A stretch of 64,000 bases of DNA from Pseudomonas sp. URIL14HWK12:I12 (GCF_003097135.1 NZ_QEQL01000001.1:992001-1056000); one strand, 5' to 3'. Counted from the stretch's first letter, positions 55,050 to 63,838 are shown. The notes: generated from the sequence alone by a model not told the origin. Translations and numbers: made by a program.

Positions 55050-55520
55050 ATGAAGATCAAAAAAAACCTGCTACCCGTTGCGTTGGCCGCGACTACGCTG
55101 TGCGCGGCAACTGCTGCATTCGCTGGCCCGCCCGTACGGGTAACTTTTAAAAATCTCGGCAGACACGTCGCTACCTATAAGGTGGTCACCCCAAATGAGG
55201 CCCTCACCCATGCACATGCAACGGACAAGCCGGACGCTGTCGTAGCGGCAGGAGGGAGCGATACCTACTTAGTACAGATCCCCATCAGCCCTGATGCCAA
55301 CGCGGCCAATGTACGATACACCATGGGGACAAAGACCTGTGAATTCATGACCACCTTCATAAATCAGATCGCGGCAGGCGGTCTGTTTCCAGGCGGCCCT
55401 ACCAAAGTACCAAAATGGAATAAAAATTCCACTTCCAGCGGCGGCGCAATCTGTAACGCCACCCTCAAATCACAAAATTTCTCTGACTTCTCTTGGGCTG
55501 TTGAATTCACAATGAAATAA
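55050..55520 (+). CDS. Sec-secreted protein, module A, 156 residues
   Basis: A protein with a clear signal peptide (KIKKNLLPVALAATTLCAATAAFA, cleavage before GPPV) and a mature part of about 131 residues, mostly beta by pattern: VRVTFKNLGRHVATYKVV, DTYLVQIPISPDANAANVRY and SWAVEFTMK at the end. Two cysteines (KTCEF and AICNA) could form a disulphide. I do not recognise a named family. It is about 70% identical, without gaps, to the protein at 57733. GGCTCC is a weak ribosome site. GC content is lower than in the flanking genes. Confidence 0.85.
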   Translation: MKIKKNLLPVALAATTLCAATAAFAGPPVRVTFKNLGRHVATYKVVTPNEALTHAHATDKPDAVVAAGGSDTYLVQIPISPDANAANVRYTMGTKTCEFMTTFINQIAAGGLFPGGPTKVPKWNKNSTSSGGAICNATLKSQNFSDFSWAVEFTMK

Positions 55521-55529
55521 CGATAGGCA

Positions 55530-55558
55530 AATGCCTTTCGCCATTCAGGAAAGGCATT
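55530..55558 (+). promoter_or_regulatory. Intercistronic hairpin, module A
   Basis: AATGCCTTTC and GAAAGGCATT form a perfect 10-bp stem with a 9-nt loop, 10 bp after the secreted-protein stop. No T-run follows. A hairpin in the same place in module B has a different arm sequence, so structure is kept rather than sequence. Confidence 0.7.
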
Positions 55559-55601
55559 GTCGGCTTGTCAAACAGAAGACCTATTCGCGACGGATCAACC
55601 C

Positions 55602-55907
55602 ATGACCGGTATTAAAAATTTTCTCCCATCAACTGCGCGGTGGCATCCGCTTGGCGGGCAAGGCGAAATCCGTGATTGCCCCTCAACCGATCATGCACTC
55701 GCACTGGCTACTGCCGAGCCCCCACTGACGCTGCAAGCCAGGTTTCTGCGGTCTACCAAGCCTCGGGAGATCCGGCGACTTCAGCGAACGAAAGAGCCGT
55801 CACTCACTCAACTTGTTTTCGACCTGATAATGAAAGGCCCAGGTGAGCATACGAAAGAACATATCCCACTCAGAACACCCCGCGTTCACCCGTGCCACCG
55901 AGTGTGA
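55602..55907 (+). pseudogene. Shortened copy of the MSGI-type partner gene
   Basis: A 101-residue frame that begins MTGIKNFLPSTA, like the partner proteins at 55979 and 58285. It keeps N-terminal similarity for about 45 residues and has near its end QLVFDLIMK, matching FFDLLIK of the full partners. About 150 middle residues are missing. It lies at exactly the partner position of module B (offset 2,683 bp), so it is most likely the original module A partner, now internally deleted. It might still be expressed as a short protein. Confidence 0.6.
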
Positions 55908-55978
55908 ACAACGACAGCCTACGCGATGATCGGGTGCCCTTTCCAGACTGCCAATGTATTCTCATTCCGGAGCGAACC

Positions 55979-56749
55979 ATGAGCGGCATCAACTCTCTTT
56001 CGCCTTCAACTGCAGGGCAGTTCCAAATCAGGGACCAAAGCGAAATCAATAAATTCACTTCATTAGACAGCGCACTCAAAGGCGCTGCTATCCAATCATC
56101 TGCTGATGCTGACGCTGGAAGCCAGATATCGTCGTTCTCCCAAGCACTGAGTGACGTGGCAATTCGTGCTGCTGAACGAGATGCCAGCTTAAGCCGCTAT
56201 GAACTTTCCAAAATTGTCCACAGCACCGTCGAGAAACTGTTTGGCGAACGCTATCAGATGAACAAAACCCGTGATGATGCTGAAGTACCCAGCTCAAGCG
56301 ACCCTCAACGTCTGGCCCAAGCTCGGCAAGCAACTGACTACCTTCACAATAGGGGAACCAACCCCTTCAAAGGTATGCCCAGCGATCAATTAGCCTTGAT
56401 TATTTACGACGAAAGCGCAACCTTCACTCCGAATGAACGACGCGCCGCCTACGATGAGTCGAGCTCACAGCATCAAGCATGGAAAGTCGCGGTGGCAGCA
56501 AAGGCAATGGATGATTACGGCCGGTCTGGAAAGATATCTTCAGCCTGCTACCAGCTTGTATTAGACCATTATAAATCTCTTCCCCCCATAGAAGCCTCTC
56601 AGTTCCCGGACGAATACGAGACGGAGTTACAGAACCGCATAGATCATAACGGCCCTGACCTCCCGCAGAACAATAACAGGCTGGAGTCCTTTTTTGACCT
56701 ACTGATAAAACGCTTGAATGACCATCAACCAAGCAGTGCGCACCTTTAA
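55979..56749 (+). CDS. MSGI-type partner protein (copy 2)
   Basis: A 256-residue hydrophilic protein without signal peptide or membrane segment. It has a polar N terminus starting MSGINSLSPSTAG, then SSFSQALSDVAIRAAERDAS, NPFKGMPSDQLALIIYDESATFTPNERRAA and a C terminus LPQNNNRLESFFDLLIKRLNDHQ. I know no assigned function. It shares long blocks with the protein at 58285, and the last 50 codons plus the 3' flank are almost identical in DNA. GGAG precedes the ATG. It could be a cytosolic chaperone, a regulator, or itself an exported protein. Confidence 0.82.
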   Translation: MSGINSLSPSTAGQFQIRDQSEINKFTSLDSALKGAAIQSSADADAGSQISSFSQALSDVAIRAAERDASLSRYELSKIVHSTVEKLFGERYQMNKTRDDAEVPSSSDPQRLAQARQATDYLHNRGTNPFKGMPSDQLALIIYDESATFTPNERRAAYDESSSQHQAWKVAVAAKAMDDYGRSGKISSACYQLVLDHYKSLPPIEASQFPDEYETELQNRIDHNGPDLPQNNNRLESFFDLLIKRLNDHQPSSAHL

Positions 56750-56805
56750 AACCGCCTGCCCTCTTAACAGCACTCATACCCCAAAGGCATTTCTTCCGGG
56801 GAGCG
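56651..56805 (+). repeat. 155-bp direct repeat, copy 1
   Basis: Covers the last codons of the partner gene and about 55 bp beyond it. It matches 58951-59105 at a constant offset of 2,300 bp, with an identical core of more than 60 bp around AACAATAACAGGCTGGAGTC. It stops at the point where the ABC ATPase start codon lies in the second copy. Confidence 0.88.
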
Positions 56806-57732
56806 ACTCAATGGCCAAGGGTGCGGGGGCAGTACCCAAAAATGACGGCCCAGCTCTATACGAAGTCACCTGACATTAATAGTGATCTCGCGCTAAACAA
56901 CAGAGCGCACGCCAGCGCCCGCTGGGCCTAGCTGATTGAGAAGCGCAAATAGGCTCAGCAACCCGTTATCAAGCGGATGCTCTCAGCTAGGCCAAGCTCA
57001 TGCCAGGCTTCCTATAAGCATGTGACGCGACGGCTCACCGCGTAAGTGAACAACTGTTGGTTTCACATAGCGCGTTGCAAAGGCAGCTGTAGAAAGCCGG
57101 CCATTGGCTCTAAGACGAGGATCGTAGCGAAGATGCGTGAAAGCTCTGGACCATAGCTCGGAGAAATGGCCAGGATCAATTTATGAAACAATTCAACTAT
57201 ACATACAGGAATTACAGTTCGGAGCCCGCCAATCTGAAATACAACTCATCTAAAAAACTAAGAATTTTCTGCAATTCTCAGAACAACTTGAAAGTATTTT
57301 CTTATTGCATTAGGCACACACAAAAACTATAAAGCCGTGCACACTTGCTCTTAAATCATGACTCAGATCAACATCTAAGAGCCGACACGTTCATTACACT
57401 CAATCAGTCGGCGCAACGAGCAGCGACGGCAGAGATTTTCTGGCGAATGATACCCGTCACGCCAAAGTTTACAACGTCGCTCCGCTACATAGAAAAACCA
57501 CCTTGCAACGAAAGAAAACAGGGACCCAACACCCACCGCAGTAAATTATTAAATAATTATCGCCAATATGCAGGCTTATCAAATCTGCTAAGACGCGCAT
57601 CGCCACTATTTCGTCCAATGTGGATAATGGAAGACCGTCATCGATGAAGATCATATAGATCAGTGTGAAAAGCTTCAGGAAACCTATCAATCCTGCCAAG
57701 TTGCTTTATAACCATTAAAAATAAGGTTCCAT
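56750..57732. other. Non-coding AT-rich spacer and leader of module B
   Basis: 983 bp between modules. The first about 55 bp belong to the direct repeat. From about 57180 it is strongly AT-rich for this genome. The block at 57263-57317 matches the module A leader. Frames such as 57345-57647 have no ribosome site or domain. The stretch 56880-57180 could be decayed transposase DNA, but I could not identify a family. Confidence 0.5.
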
Positions 57733-58203
57733 GTGGAAATCCAGAAAAATCTGCTATCGACTGCTCTGGCCATCACTACGATGTGCGCTACGGGTGCTGT
57801 ACTTGCTGGGCCGCCTGTGGAAGTAACTTTCAAAAATCTTGGCACGCAAGTGGCTACGTATAAAGTTATCACTCAAAACGAGGCTCTGACCTATGCTCAT
57901 TCAACGGGCAGACCGGATGCCAACGTAGCGGCAGGGGATACCAATACGTATAATGTACAGATCCCTCTTAACCCTGATGCCAATGCTGCAAACGTACGCT
58001 ACACCATAGGCAACAAGACCTGCGTATTCACCACCACGTTCATTAACCAAGTTGCGCCGGGCGGCCTATTTCCCGGCGCGGGTGCAAAAATACCAAGATG
58101 GAATAAAACCGCAGACTCAAGCGGCGGGGCTCTCTGCAGCGCGACTATCAAATCGCAGAATTTTTCAGACTTCTCATGGACTGTCGAGTTCACAATGAAA
58201 TAA
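57733..58203 (+). CDS. Sec-secreted protein, module B, 156 residues
   Basis: A paralogue of the protein at 55050 with the same length and no gaps. It has a signal peptide (EIQKNLLSTALAITTMCATGAVLA) and a mature part beginning GPPVEVTFKNLGTQVATYKVI, with the same two cysteines (KTCVF and ALCSA) and the same ending SWTVEFTMK. The start is a GTG at 57733 with AAGG about 7 bp upstream. Substitutions are spread over the mature region, with long conserved blocks (PDANAANVRYT, KSQNFSDFSW), so both copies look functional and have begun to diverge. Confidence 0.85.
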   Translation: MEIQKNLLSTALAITTMCATGAVLAGPPVEVTFKNLGTQVATYKVITQNEALTYAHSTGRPDANVAAGDTNTYNVQIPLNPDANAANVRYTIGNKTCVFTTTFINQVAPGGLFPGAGAKIPRWNKTADSSGGALCSATIKSQNFSDFSWTVEFTMK

Positions 58204-58207
58204 TGGC

Positions 58208-58246
58208 AGCCGAATGCCTTCTGCACTTTTCGAACGGCATTCGGCT
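58208..58246 (+). promoter_or_regulatory. Intercistronic hairpin, module B
   Basis: AGCCGAATGCC and GGCATTCGGCT form a perfect 11-bp stem with a 17-nt loop, 4 bp after the secreted-protein stop and before the partner gene. It is the positional counterpart of the hairpin at 55530-55558. Confidence 0.7.
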
Positions 58247-58284
58247 CATAAAATACCAGACAGCCATCCATAAGGGGTCAATTT

Positions 58285-59049
58285 ATGAGCGGCATTAACT
58301 ATTTCCTTCCGCCCACTGCACAACAGCCACCCGTCAATAACCAAAGCCAGATCCACAAAACTTCGTCATCAGATCGCACACTGAAGACGGCCACCACCGA
58401 AGCGGCGACTGTCGTCGAAAGCCAAATTTCTTCCTTCTCCCAAGCATTGAGTGATGTAGCAACCCGAGCAGCCGAGAGGGATGCGACCTCTACCCGCGAT
58501 GAGCTTTCGAAGATTGCCTATGCCACTATCACTAAGCTATCTGGCGATAGCTACCAACAAAACAAAACCGCTTATGATGTCGAGCTCCCCAACCCCGATG
58601 ATCCTCAACGTCTGGCTCAAGCTCAACAGGCAACCAATTACACGAATGGAAAAGGTAACAACCCGTTCGAAGGCATGCCCCCCGACCAACTTTCGTTGAT
58701 TATCTATGATGAGAGTGGAACTTTTACCACCAATGAACGGCGCGCAGCCAGTAGGGAGTCGTACTCACAACATCTGGCGTGGCAAATCGCTATATCCGCA
58801 AAAATAATGGATGACTGGAGTCGCAACAGAACCATCTCCTCGGGCCTTTATCAAGAGGCATTAGACTATTACAAAGCGCTCCCCCCCATAGAAGAATCGC
58901 AGCTACTAGAGGGCTACGAAGCCGATTTTCAGGCTTTGATAAATCAAAGTGCCCCTGACCTCCCCCAGAACAATAACAGGCTGGAGTCCTTTTTTGACCT
59001 ACTGATAAAACGCTTGAATGACCATCAACCAGGCAGTGCGCACCTTTAA
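58285..59049 (+). CDS. MSGI-type partner protein, module B
   Basis: A 254-residue hydrophilic protein related to the one at 55979: MSGINYFLPPTAQQ, then SSFSQALSDVATRAAERDAT, NPFEGMPPDQLSLIIYDESGTFTTNERRAA and LPQNNNRLESFFDLLIKRLNDHQ. No signal peptide, membrane helix or known domain. AAGGGG precedes the ATG. It ends 57 bp before the ABC ATPase with no terminator between, so the modules and the exporter may share a transcript. Confidence 0.85.
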   Translation: MSGINYFLPPTAQQPPVNNQSQIHKTSSSDRTLKTATTEAATVVESQISSFSQALSDVATRAAERDATSTRDELSKIAYATITKLSGDSYQQNKTAYDVELPNPDDPQRLAQAQQATNYTNGKGNNPFEGMPPDQLSLIIYDESGTFTTNERRAASRESYSQHLAWQIAISAKIMDDWSRNRTISSGLYQEALDYYKALPPIEESQLLEGYEADFQALINQSAPDLPQNNNRLESFFDLLIKRLNDHQPGSAHL

Positions 59050-59105
59050 AACCGCCTGCGCTCTTCACAGCACTCACGCCCCAAAGGCACCTCTTGCGGA
59101 GAGCG
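58951..59105 (+). repeat. 155-bp direct repeat, copy 2
   Basis: Second copy of the repeat at 56651-56805, offset 2,300 bp. It includes the 3' end of the partner gene and the whole leader of the ABC ATPase gene up to its ribosome site (GGAGAG). Confidence 0.88.
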
Positions 59106-59106
59106 G

Positions 59107-59808
59107 ATGCACACGCCTCACGACACCGACTTCATTTGCCTCGAACATATCAACCACGCCTACGCAATGGGCGCATCTCGCCAGGCCGTGCTGCATGACG
59201 TGTCATTGTCCATCCCCGCAGGCCAGAGCTGCGCCATCGTCGGGGCCTCGGGCTCCGGCAAAAGCACGTTGCTCAATCTTATCGGGCTGTTGGATGAACC
59301 CACGTCAGGTCGTGTTGTGCTTGAAGGCCAGGACATGACACGCGCAAATGCCGAATCTCGGGCCATTGCGCGCAATCGGATCGTCGGTTTCGTCTTCCAG
59401 AGTTTCAATCTGCTGCCTCGGCTCACTGCCCTGGACAACGTGGCGTTGCCTCTTCTGTATCGCGGCATTGCGCAGCAGCAAGCCCGGCAGGCGGCACGCC
59501 TGCAACTTGAGCGAGTGGGCCTTGCCGAACGCGGCCATCATTGCCCTGCCGACCTATCCGGTGGGCAGCGCCAGCGCGTTGCAATTGCCCGGGCACTGGT
59601 GGGCGCTCCGTCGCTGTTGCTGGCGGATGAACCGACCGGCAACCTGGACAGCAAGACTGCACAGGGCATCATCACCCTGCTCCTTTCGCTCAACCGTAAG
59701 TGCGGCGCCACCTTGGTGGTGGTCACCCACGATGGCGGCATTGCCGGTCGCATGGCGCGCTGCATTCAGGTCATCGACGGTCGCGTGGTGGACACTCGGC
59801 ATGGTTGA
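59107..59808 (+). CDS. MacB/LolD-type ABC exporter ATPase
   Basis: A 233-residue stand-alone ABC ATPase: Walker A GASGSGKSTLLN, Q-loop FVFQSFNLLPRLTALDNVALPL (typical of the MacB/LolD/FtsE group), signature LSGGQRQRVAIARAL and Walker B LLLADEPTGNLD. GGAGAGCGG precedes the ATG. It overlaps the permease gene by 8 bp. In MacAB-type systems the ATPase powers a periplasmic pump rather than moving substrate across the inner membrane. Confidence 0.93.
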   Translation: MHTPHDTDFICLEHINHAYAMGASRQAVLHDVSLSIPAGQSCAIVGASGSGKSTLLNLIGLLDEPTSGRVVLEGQDMTRANAESRAIARNRIVGFVFQSFNLLPRLTALDNVALPLLYRGIAQQQARQAARLQLERVGLAERGHHCPADLSGGQRQRVAIARALVGAPSLLLADEPTGNLDSKTAQGIITLLLSLNRKCGATLVVVTHDGGIAGRMARCIQVIDGRVVDTRHG

Positions 59809-61051
59809 ACACGTTCTGGATTGCCCGAACCCTGCATGGGCGCCGCAGGGCTACGGCCCTTCCTGGCTGCAGCAGATACGCGAGCCGGTGGCCAATCTTC
59901 GCCAATTGGGCCGCCGTGCGGCCTTGGCGCTGCTGGGCATCGCCGTGGGCTGCATGGCTGTGGTTGCGCTGCTGACCATCGGCCACAACGCCCAACAGCA
60001 AGCCATGAGCGTTTTTCAAGGCATGGGCAGTGACCTGCTCGTGGCTAACCTGCAACCGCCTGACGACGGCCGCAACACCGCAGGCTCGGCTATCACGGCC
60101 TTGCAGGCTGACGCACTGCGTGCGGCCATCCCGGGTATTGCCGCTGCAGCGCCCCTGATCATCGCCAGTGCCGATGCTCGGCTCAAAGGCCATGCGCTGA
60201 GTACGACGCTATTGGGCAGTAACGCTGAGCTGCACCGGGTGCTGGATCTACAACTGGCTGAGGGGCGATCGCTGAGCCGATTCGACGCCAGGAACACCCA
60301 TGCCGTGCTGGGTGCCAACGTAGCCGCCGCGTGGGAACGCCTTGGTCTCGCTGCCAAGCCGGGGGATCGCGTTCAAATCGGCGGCTATCTGTTTCAGGTC
60401 ATCGGCACCCTGCGGCCCGCCGGCCAGAACCCATTGCTTCCTGTACCGATGGACGACGCTATCTTGCTATCCATTGGCAGCATGCGGCGCATCATCCCCG
60501 CCCCGCAGATCACCAGCGTGCTGGCGCGCAGCCCGAACAGTGCATCACTGGCACGGCTCGCACCGGCCTTGCAGCAATGGCTGGCCACTCAAGTGCCGGG
60601 CTACGGGGTCGATGTGCAGATTCCCCGGCAGCTGCTTGAAGGCATGGCCAAACAATCACGGCTTTTCTCCTGGCTGCTCGCCGGCCTGGGCAGTATCGCG
60701 CTGCTGGTCGGCGGCATCGGCGTCATGAACGTTATGGTGATGAACGTCGCTGAGCGGCGCCGGGAAATCGGTGTACGCATGGCGCTGGGCGCTCGCCCCA
60801 AAGACATTGCCCTGTTGTTTCTACTCGAGGCGGTGGTTCTGGCAGCCAGCGGCGCATGCCTGGGTACCGTGGCAGGCCTGATCGCAGCGTGGGTTTTCGT
60901 TCACTTTTCAGGGGGGCTACCGTTCGCATGGTCGCCCACTGCGGTGCCGCTGGGTGTCGGCAGCGCCCTCGCGGCCGGGCTGTTCTTCGGCTTATCACCG
61001 GCGATGGCGGCCGCACGCCTTGCCCCGGTACAGGCGCTGCGGGATGCCTAG
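59801..61051 (+). CDS. MacB-type ABC exporter permease
   Basis: A 416-residue membrane protein with one N-terminal helix (ALALLGIAVGCMAVVALLTIG at about 40-60), a large periplasmic MacB_PCD domain (about 65-290), and three C-terminal helices with the FtsX core VGGIGVMNVMVMNVAERRREIGVRMALGA. The ATPase is a separate protein, unlike E. coli MacB, where both are fused. The ATG at 59801 lies within the ATPase 3' end. Confidence 0.92.
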   Translation: MVEHVLDCPNPAWAPQGYGPSWLQQIREPVANLRQLGRRAALALLGIAVGCMAVVALLTIGHNAQQQAMSVFQGMGSDLLVANLQPPDDGRNTAGSAITALQADALRAAIPGIAAAAPLIIASADARLKGHALSTTLLGSNAELHRVLDLQLAEGRSLSRFDARNTHAVLGANVAAAWERLGLAAKPGDRVQIGGYLFQVIGTLRPAGQNPLLPVPMDDAILLSIGSMRRIIPAPQITSVLARSPNSASLARLAPALQQWLATQVPGYGVDVQIPRQLLEGMAKQSRLFSWLLAGLGSIALLVGGIGVMNVMVMNVAERRREIGVRMALGARPKDIALLFLLEAVVLAASGACLGTVAGLIAAWVFVHFSGGLPFAWSPTAVPLGVGSALAAGLFFGLSPAMAAARLAPVQALRDA

Positions 61052-62525
61052 AACGCCCATGCTGCTCGCGCTCACCCTGGCGGTGCCTATGGGAGCACTG
61101 GCTGGCACCGCAACGCTGTTGCAGCCGTCCCAGGCCACTCGGCCAGGTGCGCCCCCGCCGGCGGTGTCTGTTTCACTCAACGACCAAGCCATTGCGATGT
61201 CGCTCAGCGACGCCATCTACCTGGCACTGCGCGACAACCGTGTGATCCGCAGCGCTTACCTGAACCGAATCGCGCAGAAATTCGACCTGCGCGTTGCCGA
61301 AGATCGATTCACGCCCAAACTGGTGCTCAGCGGCAGCTACTTGGCCGACCGGAGCACGCAGGACCAATATCGGCAAGGCACGGTCAACCCACAAGCACTC
61401 TGGCTGACGCCCTACGGCACCCGTGTGAGCCTGGGCTGGGCATATCGTCATACACAAGCAGGCCAGGCCGGGCCCTCCTGGCATGATGGGGCAGATATCT
61501 CGCTCATCCAACCGCTGATGCGAGGCGCAGGTGAGGACATGGCGACCGCGCCGGTACGCCTGGCGCGCCTGTTGGAGCAAGCCAACCGGCTCACGCTCAA
61601 AGCGACGGTGTCCCAGACCATCACCCAGGTGATCACCTCTTATCGGGCGCTGCTACAAGCCCAGGAGCAGTTGAGAATCGCTCGGGAGTCGTTGGAGCGC
61701 GCACGCCAACTGATGGAGGTCAACCACGCCATGATCAAGGCAGGGCGCATGGCCGAGTTCGAAATCGTGCAAACCCAGGCCGATGTCGCCACCCAAGAGC
61801 TGGCCTATGAAGAGTCGCGCAATCAGCTCGATACGGCGCGGCTGGCGCTGTTGCAGTTGCTTGCCCTTGATCTTCATACACCCCTCGTAGCGACCGAGGC
61901 CCTTAAGGCCCAGCGGGTGAATGTGGATGCCGAGCAGGCCCTGGCTCAGGCCCAAGCGTCTCAACCGGCCTACCTGGCACAACTGATCGCCAGCGAACAG
62001 GCCGACATCACTATGAAAGTGGCAAGCAATGACCGCCTATGGGATGTATCGCTGATTGCCGGTGCGAGCCAGATCCGCGATCGCAACGCCTATGCGGGCT
62101 CGGCACGCGCCTGGGAAAACTATGCCGGGGTGCAAGTGGAAATCCCCCTCGGCGACCTAGGCGCACGGCAGGCTCAAGTGCAGGCCGAGGTCAATCTGCG
62201 TATCCAGGCAATCCAACTGGCGCAGGCCCGCCAGCAGCTGAAGCAGGATGTAACGAACGCTGTGCGGGCTATCGACAGCCGCTGGCGGCAGTACGAAATC
62301 GCTCAGCGTGCACGTGACCTTTCCCGCCGCAAGCTGAGCCTTGAGCGTGAAAAACTAACCGTGGGGCGCTCCAGCAACTTCCAGGTCCTGAGCTTCGAGA
62401 ACGATCTGCGCAATGTCGAGAATGCGCGCATCAATGCCTTGATCAGCTACCTCAATGCACAGGCGGAGCTGGACCAGACCTTGGGCACCACCTTGCAAAG
62501 CTGGGACATAACGCTCAATGGCTAG
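61044..62525 (+). CDS. TolC-family outer-membrane efflux protein
   Basis: A 493-residue outer-membrane factor: signal peptide (MLLALTLAVPMGALAG), then two OEP repeats rich in long coiled helices (SLSDAIYLALRDNRVI, SQTITQVITSYRALLQAQEQLRIA and GRSSNFQVLSFENDLRNVENARI). It forms the exit channel of a tripartite pump. The start at 61044 overlaps the permease stop by 8 bp, so it is dedicated to this system. Confidence 0.9.
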   Translation: MPRTPMLLALTLAVPMGALAGTATLLQPSQATRPGAPPPAVSVSLNDQAIAMSLSDAIYLALRDNRVIRSAYLNRIAQKFDLRVAEDRFTPKLVLSGSYLADRSTQDQYRQGTVNPQALWLTPYGTRVSLGWAYRHTQAGQAGPSWHDGADISLIQPLMRGAGEDMATAPVRLARLLEQANRLTLKATVSQTITQVITSYRALLQAQEQLRIARESLERARQLMEVNHAMIKAGRMAEFEIVQTQADVATQELAYEESRNQLDTARLALLQLLALDLHTPLVATEALKAQRVNVDAEQALAQAQASQPAYLAQLIASEQADITMKVASNDRLWDVSLIAGASQIRDRNAYAGSARAWENYAGVQVEIPLGDLGARQAQVQAEVNLRIQAIQLAQARQQLKQDVTNAVRAIDSRWRQYEIAQRARDLSRRKLSLEREKLTVGRSSNFQVLSFENDLRNVENARINALISYLNAQAELDQTLGTTLQSWDITLNG

Positions 62526-63798
62526 ACATCCCCTGCCAGGCCACCTGCTGGCTTACGCCCGCCGCCACCGGTGGGCTCTGGGCATACCGCTGGGTGCCGT
62601 GGCCGTGTTTTGGGCATTCGGCCTTGCCGGGGCCTCAGCGCCGTCACCGGCCGAACACGCGCGCTGGGTGCGGCTTCAACCCCAGCGGATCGAGCAGCAG
62701 CTGGGGCTTGTAGGGCGCATCCAGGCCGCGCACCAGCAAACGCTCTCAGCCCCGTTCGAGGGCGTGATTCGCGACGTGCTGGTGCAAGAAGGCCAGGCCG
62801 TAGCTGCTGGTCAACCGCTGTTGCGCCTTGATCCGGCGCAGATCCAGATCCAGCTACGCCAGGCGCAGGCCGAGCTGCTCAGAGCTCAACGAGAAGCCCA
62901 TCAGCTCCGCCACTGGGACAACAGCCCGGAGGTCGCCCGCTCACGGCGCGCCGTGCACGCAGCCGATTCGGCATTGCAGGGGGCCCAGGCCAACCTGCGT
63001 GATACGCAAGCGCTGTTCGAGCGCGGCATCGTCGCGCGCATGGAAGTCGATACCCTCGCCCAGCAGGTCCAAACGCTACAGCAGGCGCTGATCAGCGCTC
63101 AGCAGGAGTTAAGCACCCTTGCCGCCCGTGGCACCGGCGAGGAGCGGCACATTGCCGAGATGGAGCTGGCCAACGCACAGGCACGCCATGAGGCGCTGAG
63201 GCGGCAGAGCGAACGGCAAGTACTCAACGCCCCCTTTGCAGGCGTTGTCATTCGGCCGGCGGTGCAAGACGCCAGCAAGGCCACCTTCGCCCAGCCGGGT
63301 TTGCAGGTGGCCCAAGGCACACCCTTGGTGTCGGTGATCGGGTTGAGTCGCATGCAGGTACTGACCCAAGTTGAAGAAGCTGACCTGCACCAGTTGCATG
63401 AACAGATGCAGGTGCACATCACCGGTGAGGGTTTTGCCGGGCAAACCCTGACGGGGCGGATCACCAGGATCGCCGTGCAGGGTAACGCCAGCGATGCGCC
63501 GGGCGCCGCTGCGCACTATGACGTGGTGGTCTCGGTCGATGCGCTGCCCGCAGCGGCGGCCCGGCAGGTCAGGCTGGGCATGAGCGCCCGGCTGGCCGTG
63601 ATCCTGTATCAGAAAGATCATGGCATCGTGGTGCCGCCTGAGGCGTTGGAAACCGGCGATGAAGGCGCCACCTACATCCTGTATCGCAAAACCCTTGGCG
63701 CTGCGCCCGTGAAAAGGCGCGTCGAAACCGGCCGGGCGATCGCCCAAGGGGTGGAAATACTGGGCGTGCAAGCGGGTTATATGCGGGTGCCTGACTAG
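62518..63798 (+). CDS. Periplasmic adaptor (HlyD/MacA-like membrane fusion protein)
   Basis: A 426-residue adaptor with one N-terminal membrane helix (about 20-38), a biotinyl-lipoyl-like domain (LSAPFEGVIRDVLVQEGQAVAAGQPLL), a long alpha-hairpin (about 100-220) and beta-barrel domains (VIGLSRMQVLTQVEEADL). It links permease and outer-membrane factor. It overlaps the OMF gene by 8 bp and ends the operon before a terminator. Confidence 0.9.
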   Translation: MARHPLPGHLLAYARRHRWALGIPLGAVAVFWAFGLAGASAPSPAEHARWVRLQPQRIEQQLGLVGRIQAAHQQTLSAPFEGVIRDVLVQEGQAVAAGQPLLRLDPAQIQIQLRQAQAELLRAQREAHQLRHWDNSPEVARSRRAVHAADSALQGAQANLRDTQALFERGIVARMEVDTLAQQVQTLQQALISAQQELSTLAARGTGEERHIAEMELANAQARHEALRRQSERQVLNAPFAGVVIRPAVQDASKATFAQPGLQVAQGTPLVSVIGLSRMQVLTQVEEADLHQLHEQMQVHITGEGFAGQTLTGRITRIAVQGNASDAPGAAAHYDVVVSVDALPAAAARQVRLGMSARLAVILYQKDHGIVVPPEALETGDEGATYILYRKTLGAAPVKRRVETGRAIAQGVEILGVQAGYMRVPD

Positions 63799-63808
63799 CT
63801 GATGGCGT

Positions 63809-63838
63809 GGCCAGAGGCACTGCCTCCGGCCCCCTTTT
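63809..63838 (+). terminator. Terminator after the exporter operon
   Basis: GGCCAGAGGC, loop ACT and GCCTCCGGCC (one A-C mismatch), then CCCTTTT. Confidence 0.75.

Noticed and set aside
56880-57260. Suspected transposase remnant between the modules
   Set aside because: Short in-frame pieces could be read as transposase-like but no family motif, terminal repeats or target duplication could be shown.
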